Assembly: GCA_016788885.1 (NCBI GenBank)
Contig: JAEURX010000037.1
Location: 25,454 to 89,453, forward strand
DNA from: Nitrospira sp.
Lineage (GTDB): Bacteria > Nitrospirota > Nitrospiria > Nitrospirales > Nitrospiraceae
Direction of reading: 5' to 3'
Length of the DNA: 64,000 nucleotides
Shown: piece after piece, positions 17,811 to 26,548 of the stretch
How the letters are laid out: each line of letters begins with the position of its first letter
Numbering within the stretch: the stretch's first letter is position 1
Position numbers and translations under genes: made by a program
The notes under the pieces: model-generated
What the model was told of the DNA's origin: nothing
The model's input: only the letters and a program-made list of their open reading frames with translations
Database searches by the model: none

Positions 17811-20174
17811 ATGCGTGACCAGCCCATGCAGGCACCTGCGTCTCCCCCTGGTTATGTCGACGTGGTATTACCACGTCGACTCCACCGATCCTTTACCTAT
17901 GCTGTTCCGGCGGAACTCCGAGGTCGCATTGCCGTTGGACAAGCCGTCGTTGTGCCGTTTGGGTCGCAGGATCTGCAGGGCGTGGTCATTGCGCTGCACC
18001 ACCGGCTGCCGCCGGGGGCTCCGGCGGGAGGACTCAAACCGCTGCGTTCGGGCGCGGTGGCTTCGTCGCTCGATCTGCTGACCCCTGCTCAGATCGAGTT
18101 GAGCCGTTGGGTTGCGGAACGGTATGCTGCCCCGTGGGGCCAATGCATTAAGCTCGTGCTTCCTCCCGTCGATCAGCCTCGTCGCACTCCCACTCGATAC
18201 CTACCGACAGCGCAGGGCCTTGCTCAACTCTCTTCACTCAATGGGCTGAGCGAAACCGAAATGCAACTCCTGGTGCGCCTTCGTCGCCGCCCGAAGGGCG
18301 TGATGGGCAGTACCCTTCTGCAGGGCGACAAGTCCGCTGCAATGACGGCGTTGCGGGCACTGGTCAAAAAAGGCTTGATCGAGCGCCATGATGAAGCTGT
18401 TGCTCCGAAAGGTATTCGACGTGGGAAGAATCAAGTTTCGAACGAAGCGCCGGCCCTTCCCATGACGGAACACGGTGAGCGCCTGTCGCTCCCCCCGGCG
18501 GACGCGCTGTCGTGGCCAGCGGTGATCGACAAGGCATTGGCGGGGCAGGTCTTCTCCGCGCTGTTGCTTGAGGGGGAACGTGCCACGAGACATTGGTGTC
18601 TGGTCAAGGCTGCACAGGCCGCTCTCCGCCAGCGTCGGCGAGTGCTGGTGATCACGGGGGATGTCGAGAACGCCGGTCGCCTGGCAGGAGTGTTTACAGC
18701 AGCCGGCGAGCAGTCGATAGTCCTGCACAGCGGCCTCTCTGAGAAGGAGCGTGCGACGGTGTGGCAGGCATCCCAAGTTGAGTCGACCATGATTGTGATC
18801 GGCACGCGCATGGCGGTGTTTGCACCTCTCGACCGGCTTGGACTAGTGTGGGTCGAAGGAGAGGACGATCTGTCACTCAAAGAGGAGCAGGTGCCTCGGT
18901 ATCATGCTCGAGACGTGGCCGGCCAACGCGCCCGCCGGGATGGCGCCGTGCTGGTGCTGGCATCGACTCATCCCTCGCTTGAAAGTTGGGCGGCCGTCCA
19001 ACAGGGTCTGATGACGCCCTGTGTGTATCGCGATCCGACCCACCGTCCCCAGATTCAGATGGTCGACTTGAATGGGTACGGCAGAGATTCATCTGCCGAA
19101 ACGGTGCTCACGCCTCTTCTGTGCGAAGGCATCCGTGACGCCATGCAGCGGCGATCGTTAGCGATCCTTTTCCTCAATCGCAAGGGCTTCGCAAGCGTGC
19201 TTCACTGCAAGGATTGCGGGGAGATGCCGCAGTGCGATGCCTGTAGCGTCGCCTTGACCTTTTTCAGGCGTCGCAATCAGGTGCGCTGTCACTACTGCGG
19301 GCGATCGAAGCCCGTGCCGGATCAGTGCCCCGGGTGCCAGTCTTTCAAGTTGGAGCCGGTCGGGTTGGGCACGGAACGGATCGAAGAGGCGGTTCGGCGG
19401 ATGTTTCCCCTGGCCCGTGTGGGGCGTGTGGACGGTGAGACGATTCGTCGTCCGGCGGACGCCAGGGCCTTCAGCCGGCTGCTCCATGCGGGGGAACTCG
19501 ATATCGTGATCGGCACGCAGATGCTGTTTCGGTTGGCGCTGCCGGCGAAGGCCGCCTTCGTGGCGGTGCCGGATGCTGATGCCGGTTTGCACGTGCCCGA
19601 TTTCCGTTCAGCCGAGCGGATGTATCATGCCCTCGTGGACGCCGCGGAATTGGCCCTCCCGGCCGCCGCCGGAGGCCGACTCCTGGTGCAGACCCGGTTC
19701 CCGGATCATCACGCGGTGTTGGCGTTCGTGTCGGGCAGCGAGGAGCTGTTTCTGGCGCAAGAACAGGCCTTTCGGCAACTGCTTCAGTATCCGCCCTGGA
19801 CTTGCCTGATTCGGTTGGATGTGTCCGGAACGGCGGAGCCGGTAGTGGCGCAGGCCGCGCACCGTTGGGCGGCGCTGTTACGAGGACAGGCGGCGTCCAT
19901 CCAGCGAGCGCAGACCATGGGTGGTCACGGTGCGACTCTGCTGTCGAGTCAGGCCGGGTTGATGCAGGTGCCGCAGCCACTGCACATCCTGGGTCCTTCC
20001 CCGGCACCCCATGCCATGGTCCGTGGTCGGTATTGTTGGCAGATCTTGGTCAAATCCGATGCCTCTGAGGCCGGGAGGGCCGTGGTCTTGGAAACCCGTG
20101 AGGCACTGGAACGAGACTCCCGGCGGGGCGGGCTGCGGTACGATATCGACGTAGATCCGGTCTCGATGGCGTGA
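17811..20174 (+). CDS. priA: Primosomal protein N' (PriA) with degenerate helicase motifs
   Basis: About 787 residues; start ATG at 17811 is uncertain because no strong ribosome site is visible (17826 also possible). The order and length match PriA: N-terminal DNA-binding domain (YVDVVLPRRLHRSFTYAVP), helicase lobes, and an inserted zinc region with all eight cysteines (CKDCG, CDAC, CHYCG, CPGC). The ATPase motifs are lost: the Walker A position reads LLEGERATRHWC with no GKT, the DEEH box reads EGED, the GSATPS box is ASTHPS, and the GRAGR box is absent. It likely still acts at stalled forks as a structural or loading factor, as proposed for actinobacterial PriA. Confidence 0.85.
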   Translation: MRDQPMQAPASPPGYVDVVLPRRLHRSFTYAVPAELRGRIAVGQAVVVPFGSQDLQGVVIALHHRLPPGAPAGGLKPLRSGAVASSLDLLTPAQIELSRWVAERYAAPWGQCIKLVLPPVDQPRRTPTRYLPTAQGLAQLSSLNGLSETEMQLLVRLRRRPKGVMGSTLLQGDKSAAMTALRALVKKGLIERHDEAVAPKGIRRGKNQVSNEAPALPMTEHGERLSLPPADALSWPAVIDKALAGQVFSALLLEGERATRHWCLVKAAQAALRQRRRVLVITGDVENAGRLAGVFTAAGEQSIVLHSGLSEKERATVWQASQVESTMIVIGTRMAVFAPLDRLGLVWVEGEDDLSLKEEQVPRYHARDVAGQRARRDGAVLVLASTHPSLESWAAVQQGLMTPCVYRDPTHRPQIQMVDLNGYGRDSSAETVLTPLLCEGIRDAMQRRSLAILFLNRKGFASVLHCKDCGEMPQCDACSVALTFFRRRNQVRCHYCGRSKPVPDQCPGCQSFKLEPVGLGTERIEEAVRRMFPLARVGRVDGETIRRPADARAFSRLLHAGELDIVIGTQMLFRLALPAKAAFVAVPDADAGLHVPDFRSAERMYHALVDAAELALPAAAGGRLLVQTRFPDHHAVLAFVSGSEELFLAQEQAFRQLLQYPPWTCLIRLDVSGTAEPVVAQAAHRWAALLRGQAASIQRAQTMGGHGATLLSSQAGLMQVPQPLHILGPSPAPHAMVRGRYCWQILVKSDASEAGRAVVLETREALERDSRRGGLRYDIDVDPVSMA

Positions 20175-20180
20175 GGTGGG

Positions 20181-20612
20181 TTACGACCGCACCCGCTTGT
20201 TTTTCTTGCGGATCGGAGTGGATGCTGTCGCCTGAGCAGGAGGCGCCTGCTGTTCCCGCAGGCGCTTAAAGAGGCCGAAGGCGAAGGTGACCCAGAACAC
20301 CGATGTGAACAGTCCGAAGATGACAGCGTTCAGGATTGTCTCCATCTGTTCCTCAGTCGGTTGACTGCCGCTTATGCGCAGCTGCACCATGGTCACGATC
20401 GGCCACGTCATGCTTTCAAGGCCGAGCCCTAAGGTGGTCCAGGCCCAGACGGTTCCGATGCTCCGTCCCTTCCACAGGAGAAAGGCGGTGGCGGCAGCGC
20501 CGATCAATACCGTCAAGAGGAGCGCAGCCTGCTCCCACATGACGAAGATGCCCATGGCGATGACAAGGCCGCCCAGCACGGCATGTAGTTGAGGAGTCCA
20601 CCAAGTCATCAT
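20181..20612 (-). CDS. Small membrane protein of unknown function
   Basis: About 143 residues from the paired ATG codons at 20612/20609. Four hydrophobic segments are visible: HAVLGGLVIAMGIFVMW, ALLLTVLIGAAATAFLLW, WAWTTLGLGLES with WPIVTMVQL, and AVIFGLFTSVFWVTFAFGLF. The tail is basic (RKKNKRVRS), placing it in the cytoplasm by the positive-inside rule. It is convergent with priA, with only a few bases between stops. I do not recognise the family. Confidence 0.7.
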   Translation of the reverse strand: MMTWWTPQLHAVLGGLVIAMGIFVMWEQAALLLTVLIGAAATAFLLWKGRSIGTVWAWTTLGLGLESMTWPIVTMVQLRISGSQPTEEQMETILNAVIFGLFTSVFWVTFAFGLFKRLREQQAPPAQATASTPIRKKNKRVRS

Positions 20613-20729
20613 TCCGGTCCGTGGTATCTCTGAATGGGGCACGAAAGCGGGCGTAGTGTGCGGATCGCCCGGCTGGAAGTCAATGTGGGAAGTCGCGTGA
20701 GGGCACAAAGGATCTGCGCGGGGTGCGGG

Positions 20730-21101
20730 TCAGCCGGTAATCTCAGCTTGGACGGCGTCCAACAACTGCTGCATCTCGAAGGGTTTTTGGAGCGTGCGGC
20801 GGGCGCCGAGCATGCGAGCCACATCCAAGAAGTTTAAGATGCCGATCATGTCGCTGCCCCCGGTGATGGCCATGATCTTCGCATTCGGAAATTCGCGACG
20901 TAACGTGAGAATGCTTTCCAAGCCGTCTTGATCTGGCATGAGAATGTCCATGATCACCAGGTCTGCGGGTGCCTGGCGGTATTGCGACAAGCCCTGTTTC
21001 CCGTCCGCCGCTTCCTGAACGTGATAGCCCGCTTGCTCAAGTGTGCTGCGGATAAGCCGGCGAATCGCTTCTTCATCGTCCACAATCAAAACCGATGGCA
21101 T
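20730..21101 (-). CDS. Single-domain response regulator (CheY-like)
   Basis: A 123-residue receiver domain with no output domain. The acidic pair is in LIVDDEEAIRR, the phospho-acceptor aspartate in VIMDILMPDQDG, the switch threonine in IMAITGG and the lysine in RTLQKPFEM. The ATG at 21101 has AGGA a short distance upstream. It lies about 100 bases downstream of a PAS histidine kinase in the same direction, so the two may form a pair even though that kinase looks degenerate. Confidence 0.88.
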   Translation of the reverse strand: MPSVLIVDDEEAIRRLIRSTLEQAGYHVQEAADGKQGLSQYRQAPADLVIMDILMPDQDGLESILTLRREFPNAKIMAITGGSDMIGILNFLDVARMLGARRTLQKPFEMQQLLDAVQAEITG

Positions 21102-21207
21102 ATCGTTCCTCGCAAAAGTCCTCTTCGGTGAAATCGTGTCGTCGGTGTGCGGTGGTTATGACACAGCCGATGTGGTGTGAGCGGGCCGTATCTCCGGCAC
21201 TGTGACT

Positions 21208-22803
21208 CTATCGCTCTTTGTCTCGCTCGGCAAGAAATTCCCTCTGTTCCGTGATGGGTGACGACGCTCGGTCCCGCTGCGGTTCGGCTGCCACAGCCGT
21301 GTTGGGGGGAATGATTGCCGGCAGGTAGACCTCAATGGTGGTGCCTTGCCCGACCGAACTGGTGGCACGAAGCGTCCCTCCCTGTTCGCTGACCATCTGT
21401 TGCGCTGCCCCGAGTTCCGCCCCCGCCTGGGTTCCTCCCGGAAGATGCGCAAAGAGAGGGCCCAGTTTACGGAGTTGGTCCGCTGCGCCCACATCATTGC
21501 TGGTATCCGAGACGGTGAGGCGCACATATTGACCCGGGCGGAGCGGGAGTTCCTGCCCGTCTATCACGTGGCTCAAATCGACATTGTCGAGACGCACTTC
21601 AAGCACTCCGCCGGTCGCGTTCATCGCTCCCTCAGCATGAGCTAGGAGCTTAACGCAGATTTGGTGGATCTGGGTCGGGTCGGCGAGGACCGGATGGGTC
21701 GCTCCGGTGATCCACTCGCGGAGACTGATGGTGTTCGGGAGCCGGCCCTTCAGCAGGCGCAAGGTTTCCTTGAGCAGGATATCGAGGGACACCGGTTGTT
21801 TGGCGCCGGTTGTTTGGCGGCTGAACATGAGCATCTGGGTAACCAAGTCCCGTGCCCGTCTGGAGGCGAGGATGACCTGTTGCACATGCCCGTGGGCCCG
21901 ACTGTCCGGAACAAGAAGCGGCAACGCTAAATCGGAAAATCCCATAATCGCGGTGAGGCAATTATTGAACTCATGGGCCATACCGCCGGCCAGTGTGGCG
22001 ACGGCCGCCATTTTTTCTGCCTGACGCAGCTGCGCCGCGAGACGTTTCTGCTCTGAGAGGTCGGTGGCCAGCACCTGAATGGCCGGGTGGCCGTCGAACA
22101 TGACGGCGCTGGCGACCAATTCCATGTCGATCGTGGTGCCATCCGGTCGCGGGCATTGCCGCTCGACTGAGGCAGCGGGAACAGACAGTGGGAGATCGTG
22201 GAGAAACTCCTGGGAAAAGCATTCCGACAGCGCGCGGCCTTCGAGGGGGTGGCCTGTCGGGAGATTGAAGAGTCTTGCGCCGGCGTCATTCATGAACAGA
22301 AGAGTCTCGTCAGCATAGACAAAAATCGGATGTGGCGAGAGCGACGCTAAACTTCGATAGCGTTCCTCACAGGCGTGTAGGGCGTCCAAGGCCAACTGTC
22401 TTGGGGTGATGTCGCGGACCATGCCCGCATATCCGCTGGAAGGGCCGTCGCCGATCCGAAGCGGAAAGGCTTCCGCCATGACCCACCGTACCGATCCGTC
22501 AGGCCGTTGAAAGCGAAACTCGCGTGAAAAGCTTCGATCCTGCTCGATGGCCGTGGTCCAGTCGGTGACGATGAGGTCATAGTCCTCTGGCAGGAGCGCA
22601 TTCAGCCAGCATTCTCCTGCAGCTGAGGTGCCGGACAGGCCGGCGATGCGACGCAGTCGCTCATTCAGGTAACGCGTATGCCCGTGGGAGTCCGCGAGAA
22701 AGATGCCGACCGAGGCCTGGTTGGCGAGGGTTCGGAGAAAGGCTTCGAGCAAAGACGGATCTCCGGCAGATGGAAATGTCGATGGCAGGTCTTGGGCACT
22801 CAC
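21208..22803 (-). CDS. PAS-domain sensor histidine kinase with degenerate ATPase
   Basis: Soluble protein of 531 residues with a GTG start preceded by GGAG. Two PAS domains cover about residues 20-145 and 150-260, followed by an H box (GGMAHEFNNCLTAIMGF) of the hybrid-kinase NtrB-like type. The ATP-binding domain is unusual: the N box reads LLAHAEGAM in place of xxxNARDAM, the G1 box reads DTSNDVG in place of DTGxGM, and the G2 box reads GGTQAGAELGAA. It may therefore lack kinase activity and act as a phosphatase, a decoy or a heterodimer partner. A single-domain response regulator follows. Confidence 0.83.
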   Translation of the reverse strand: MSAQDLPSTFPSAGDPSLLEAFLRTLANQASVGIFLADSHGHTRYLNERLRRIAGLSGTSAAGECWLNALLPEDYDLIVTDWTTAIEQDRSFSREFRFQRPDGSVRWVMAEAFPLRIGDGPSSGYAGMVRDITPRQLALDALHACEERYRSLASLSPHPIFVYADETLLFMNDAGARLFNLPTGHPLEGRALSECFSQEFLHDLPLSVPAASVERQCPRPDGTTIDMELVASAVMFDGHPAIQVLATDLSEQKRLAAQLRQAEKMAAVATLAGGMAHEFNNCLTAIMGFSDLALPLLVPDSRAHGHVQQVILASRRARDLVTQMLMFSRQTTGAKQPVSLDILLKETLRLLKGRLPNTISLREWITGATHPVLADPTQIHQICVKLLAHAEGAMNATGGVLEVRLDNVDLSHVIDGQELPLRPGQYVRLTVSDTSNDVGAADQLRKLGPLFAHLPGGTQAGAELGAAQQMVSEQGGTLRATSSVGQGTTIEVYLPAIIPPNTAVAAEPQRDRASSPITEQREFLAERDKER

Positions 22804-23218
22804 AGGTGGCTCCTTCGTCTATGCTGCGTCGGCTGCGGCATCCGACTCTTCCCGTCCGTTTCACGTGCGCTGTGCCGATGATTCATCGGGCACCGAACGC
22901 CTCGCCCATACGATGCCGCATGGGCCCATGAGACTGGCATGATAACACCAAGGTTGGGAGGGCAGTTAGAGATGATTGACATTGGGCAATGGAATTGGGC
23001 CCTAGTGCAGTAGGGCCATTTATCTACACAGAATGGACCAGCGTGACGTCGTCGATTCATGCCGACGCGTAGAGGAGTCGTTCGTCTATCAATAGGCGGA
23101 TGTACGCACGTGATGCACGACGGAAGCTGCCGGGCTGGTGTGAGGGGGACGGACGGGACGATCAGGTTGGCACCCGGTGAGTGCCCTCCCTGTGTGTGTG
23201 ACGGGCCTGTTGAATATT
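22804..23218. other. Intergenic region, no gene found
   Basis: About 415 bases between the PAS kinase (leftward) and the tRNA-Leu gene (leftward). I see no plausible coding frame. It should hold the kinase promoter; a TTGACA occurs at 22976-22981 on the plus strand without a matching -10 box. One short inverted repeat is listed separately. Confidence 0.4.
22998..23017. repeat. Short inverted repeat upstream of the PAS kinase
   Basis: GGCCCTA at 22998-23004 and TAGGGCC at 23011-23017 form a perfect 7-base dyad around GTGCAG. It could be an operator in front of the kinase gene or part of a transcription end for the tRNA-Leu transcript some 200 bases away. Short enough that chance is possible. 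Confidence 0.3.
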
Positions 23219-23302
23219 TGGTGCCGAAGGCGGGACTTGAACCCGCACGGCTTGCGCCACACGCCCCTCAAACGTGCGTGTCTGCCATTCCACCACTTCG
23301 GC
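23219..23302 (-). tRNA. tRNA-Leu (anticodon GAG)
   Basis: Read leftward, the acceptor stem GCCGAAG pairs with CTTCGGC and the gene encodes its own CCA. The anticodon arm is CACGT / TTGAGGG / GCGTG, giving anticodon GAG, with a G-U pair closing the loop. A long variable arm (class II) and the T arm with GGTTCAAGTCC are present. It stands alone between two protein genes. Confidence 0.93.
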
Positions 23303-23529
23303 AACCGAGGCTTACTCCATCGGAACATTGGGCCCGGTCTGTACGCACGCATCGCAGACCGTGGACGGCCCGCCTTGCAACGTCGACGTCGGCCCTCAGG
23401 GGAAGCGCATTATAGAAGTGGTCCAAAATGCTTGTCAATCAACTAGTTGTCCGGTAGAATCTGACGCGAGTTTCGGGGACACGTCGCACATCCTTTCCCA
23501 TCACAGCGATCGACGGGCTCACGTTCGAG

Positions 23530-24225
23530 ATGACGCCTCTCTCAACCTCTCATATTTCGCAGACCGGTCGGCAGACTCGTGTGGCCGCGCTGTTTGATGT
23601 GGACAATACCTTGCTCCCGGGGCAAGCGAGTGAAGTGCGGTTTTTTCGGTATCTGTGGAAGCGAGGACTGGTCGGGTGGCGCGAGGTGCGGGACAGCATC
23701 GGCTGGGTGTTGCAGAATGCGCCTCCGGTGTCGTTGCATCCGCTCCGCGAGCGGAAACTCTATCTGGCCGGAAAACCCGCTGCTGAAGTTCGCGCGCTGG
23801 CCGAGGAGTTTTGCCGGGCCGACCTGTTTCCGCGTGTGTCGAGACAAGGGCTTTCGCGCATGGACGAACATCGTCGAGCCGGACACCATATCGTGATGGT
23901 CACCGGATCCCTCGATTTTCTGATCGCACCGCTCGCTGCATTGTTGGAAGTGCCGACTCTGTTGGCCGCCAGCCTGGAACAGCAGCAGCACCGATTCACC
24001 GGCCACGTCTGTGCGCCCCTTCCCTATGGCCCCGGCAAGCGGGAGCTGATCGCGCAACTCACGCGGGATTCCGGTATTGACTTGGCCCACTCGTTTGCCT
24101 ACGGCGATAGTCCCGGCGATGTCGAATTGCTGGGGATGGTGGGGCATCCACTGGTCGTCAACCCGATTCGCGGCATGGGCCGGATCGCGCAGCGGAACGG
24201 GTGGCCGACCACCACCTGGACCTGA
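23530..24225 (+). CDS. HAD-superfamily phosphatase, subfamily IB (PSP-like)
   Basis: A 231-residue hydrolase. Motif I is FDVDNTLLPG with the nucleophile and acid aspartates, motif II is the TGS of VMVTGSLDF, motif III lysine is in GPGKRELI, and motif IV is AYGDSPGDVELL. The arrangement with a helical cap between motifs I and II and a C1-type layout fits the HAD-IB family of phosphoserine-phosphatase-like enzymes; the substrate cannot be deduced. It is read in the same direction as queE, whose start lies about 50 bases downstream. Confidence 0.85.
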   Translation: MTPLSTSHISQTGRQTRVAALFDVDNTLLPGQASEVRFFRYLWKRGLVGWREVRDSIGWVLQNAPPVSLHPLRERKLYLAGKPAAEVRALAEEFCRADLFPRVSRQGLSRMDEHRRAGHHIVMVTGSLDFLIAPLAALLEVPTLLAASLEQQQHRFTGHVCAPLPYGPGKRELIAQLTRDSGIDLAHSFAYGDSPGDVELLGMVGHPLVVNPIRGMGRIAQRNGWPTTTWT

Positions 24226-24276
24226 GGAGGACCGCCCTGCGCCATCCTAATGGGCTGGCGGCCGACGTGATCAAGC

Positions 24277-24915
24277 ATGCTCAAAGTGACGGAAATCTTC
24301 CATAGCATCCAAGGCGAATCCACCCATGCGGGCAGACCCTGCGTGTTCGTTCGTTTGACCGGATGCCCGCTTCGGTGCACCTGGTGTGACACGGCCTATG
24401 CGTTCTACGGCGGCCGAGATTTCACGGAGAACGATGTGATCGAGCAGGTGCGTGCCTTCGGGTGTCCCCTGGTCGAGGTGACCGGAGGGGAGCCACTCAG
24501 TCAACCGGAGGCGTGTTCGTTGCTCGCCCGACTCTGTGACGAAGGGTTTGAGGTGTTGCTGGAGACGAGCGGCGCCATCGATACTGCCGGGGTCGACCGG
24601 CGAGTCCGCGTGGTGCTCGACGTAAAATGTCCGGGGAGCGGGATGGCTGAGCGTATGCATTGGCCGAATCTGGAGCGACTGGCGTCTCATGACGAAGTGA
24701 AGTTTGTGATCAAGGATCGAGGCGACTATGAATGGGCGCGCGACCTGATTCGTCGTCGCGATCTTACGGCCCGGTGCACGGTGCTCGTGAGTCCGGTATT
24801 TGGGGAAACGGATCCGCGGCAATTGGCGGAGTGGGTGTTGGCTGACAGATTACCGGTGCGGTTCCAGTTGCAGTTGCATAAGCACGTGTGGGCGCCGGAC
24901 ATGCGCGGGGTGTAG
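24277..24915 (+). CDS. queE: 7-carboxy-7-deazaguanine synthase QueE
   Basis: Radical SAM enzyme of 212 residues that converts 6-carboxytetrahydropterin into 7-carboxy-7-deazaguanine on the path to preQ0 and queuosine. The N-terminal EIFHSIQGES and the cluster motif GCPLRCTWCDTAY (CX3CX2C) are diagnostic, and the SAM-binding TGGEPLSQ follows near residue 70. No other queuosine gene lies in the window. It is read together with the HAD gene before it and pepA after it. Confidence 0.92.
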   Translation: MLKVTEIFHSIQGESTHAGRPCVFVRLTGCPLRCTWCDTAYAFYGGRDFTENDVIEQVRAFGCPLVEVTGGEPLSQPEACSLLARLCDEGFEVLLETSGAIDTAGVDRRVRVVLDVKCPGSGMAERMHWPNLERLASHDEVKFVIKDRGDYEWARDLIRRRDLTARCTVLVSPVFGETDPRQLAEWVLADRLPVRFQLQLHKHVWAPDMRGV

Positions 24916-24952
24916 GCGCAGCCGGTGAACGGTACGAACGAGGGGAGGATTG

Positions 24953-26473
24953 ATGAAGAAGATCCAGGTTCAAGCACAGGTCGGACGGGCGGAGAACGAG
25001 GGGGCCGAGGTTCTGGTAGTGCTCAGTTGCGAGGGCGACTCAGACCTCACGCAGGAAACGGCCGCCATCAATACTCAACTCGGAGGCCAGCTTGCCGCGC
25101 TGATGCAGCGAGGAGAATTTGAAGGGAAACTCGGCGAAGGGCTGTTGATTCATACCCAGGGTAAAGCCAAGGCGAAACGTCTGTTGCTCGCCGGGCTGGG
25201 CAAAGCCAAGGACCTGCGCCTGGATGCCTTTCGCCAAGCGCTGGGCTCTGCGGTCAAACGCGTTCGTCAGGCCAAGGTGTCTTCGTTCGGCGTGGTGCTG
25301 CCCGGGGCTCTGCTCGAGGAGATCCCCGTTCAGGATGTCGCGCAAGCGATGGCCGAAGGGGCCATTCTCGGGAATTATCAATTCACGGCCTACCGCAGTC
25401 CGAACGGCAGCAAACCGGTTGATGTCGAACGTGTGACGATTCATACCTCCCAAGCGTCGCTGCTTTCACAGATCAATGAGGGGATCCGGCGCGGTGTGGC
25501 AACGGCCGAGGCGACGGTGCTCGTGCGAGACCTGTGTAACCATCCGGCCAATGTCATGACGCCCACGCGCATCGTCCAAGAGGCGAAAGCCGTGGCGAAG
25601 GAGTCGGGTGTGAAGCTCAAGGTGCTCGAGCAGAAGGATATGGAGCAGCTCGGCATGGGGGCGTTGCTCGGCGTGGCTCGGGGTAGTCATGAACCGCCGA
25701 AGTTCATCATCCTCGAATACAAAGGCGCGAAGGCTAAAAAGGGTGACCCGCCGGTGGTGCTGGTCGGCAAAACGATCACGTTCGACACGGGGGGGATTTC
25801 GCTCAAGCCGGCTGAAAACATGGAGCACATGAAGGCCGATATGACCGGCGGGGCCGAGGTTCTGGCCACCATGCGGGCTGCGGCACGGCTTAAGTTACCG
25901 TTGCACCTCGTGAGTATTCTGCCGGTGGCTGAAAATATGCCTGGTGGACGCGCAATGCGGCCGGGCGACGTGGTGAAGACGCTCTCCGGCAAAACCGTCG
26001 AGGTGCAGAACACGGATGCTGAAGGGCGGCTGATTCTTTCGGATGCCTTGGCCTATGCCACCAGATACAAGCCGGCGGTGTTGCTTGACATCGCGACCTT
26101 GACCGGTGCCTGCGTCGTCGCACTCGGGCAGTTTGCGATCGGGATGTTTGGTAATAACGATCTGTTGAAGGAGCAGGTTCGCAATGCCGGCATGCGGGCC
26201 GGTGAGCGTGTGTGGGAGATGCCGCTGTGGGAGGAATATTTCGAGCAACTCCGCAGTGATGTGGCGGATATGCGGAATATCGGTGGCCGTGGGGGTGGCA
26301 TGATCACTGCCGCGTTATTCCTGAGCAAGTTTGTGGGCGATTGTCCCTGGATCCATCTGGATATTGCCAGCACGGATTGGAGCGAGCGCGAACGGGCCTA
26401 TCTGCCGAAGGGGCCCACGGGCATTGGTACGCGCTTGTTGATTCAATTCCTGCTCGATCGCACCCTGCCCTAG
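24953..26473 (+). CDS. pepA: Leucyl aminopeptidase (family M17)
   Basis: Cytosolic dizinc aminopeptidase, 506 residues from the ATG at 24953 (GGGGAGGATTG stands just upstream; a TTG three bases earlier is less likely). The catalytic half carries VGKTITFDTGGISLKP, the metal-binding MKADMTGGAEV and the family signature NTDAEGRLILSDAL. The N-terminal domain is the usual regulatory macro-like part. It removes N-terminal residues from peptides; some homologues also bind DNA, which cannot be judged here. Confidence 0.95.
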   Translation: MKKIQVQAQVGRAENEGAEVLVVLSCEGDSDLTQETAAINTQLGGQLAALMQRGEFEGKLGEGLLIHTQGKAKAKRLLLAGLGKAKDLRLDAFRQALGSAVKRVRQAKVSSFGVVLPGALLEEIPVQDVAQAMAEGAILGNYQFTAYRSPNGSKPVDVERVTIHTSQASLLSQINEGIRRGVATAEATVLVRDLCNHPANVMTPTRIVQEAKAVAKESGVKLKVLEQKDMEQLGMGALLGVARGSHEPPKFIILEYKGAKAKKGDPPVVLVGKTITFDTGGISLKPAENMEHMKADMTGGAEVLATMRAAARLKLPLHLVSILPVAENMPGGRAMRPGDVVKTLSGKTVEVQNTDAEGRLILSDALAYATRYKPAVLLDIATLTGACVVALGQFAIGMFGNNDLLKEQVRNAGMRAGERVWEMPLWEEYFEQLRSDVADMRNIGGRGGGMITAALFLSKFVGDCPWIHLDIASTDWSERERAYLPKGPTGIGTRLLIQFLLDRTLP

Positions 26474-26548
26474 AGGCAGCGGTCAGGCTCGAGCACGTGC
26501 TTCACGAGACATCAGTCGCTTCTCACCAGTTTCTCGGAGTAGGGTCGC

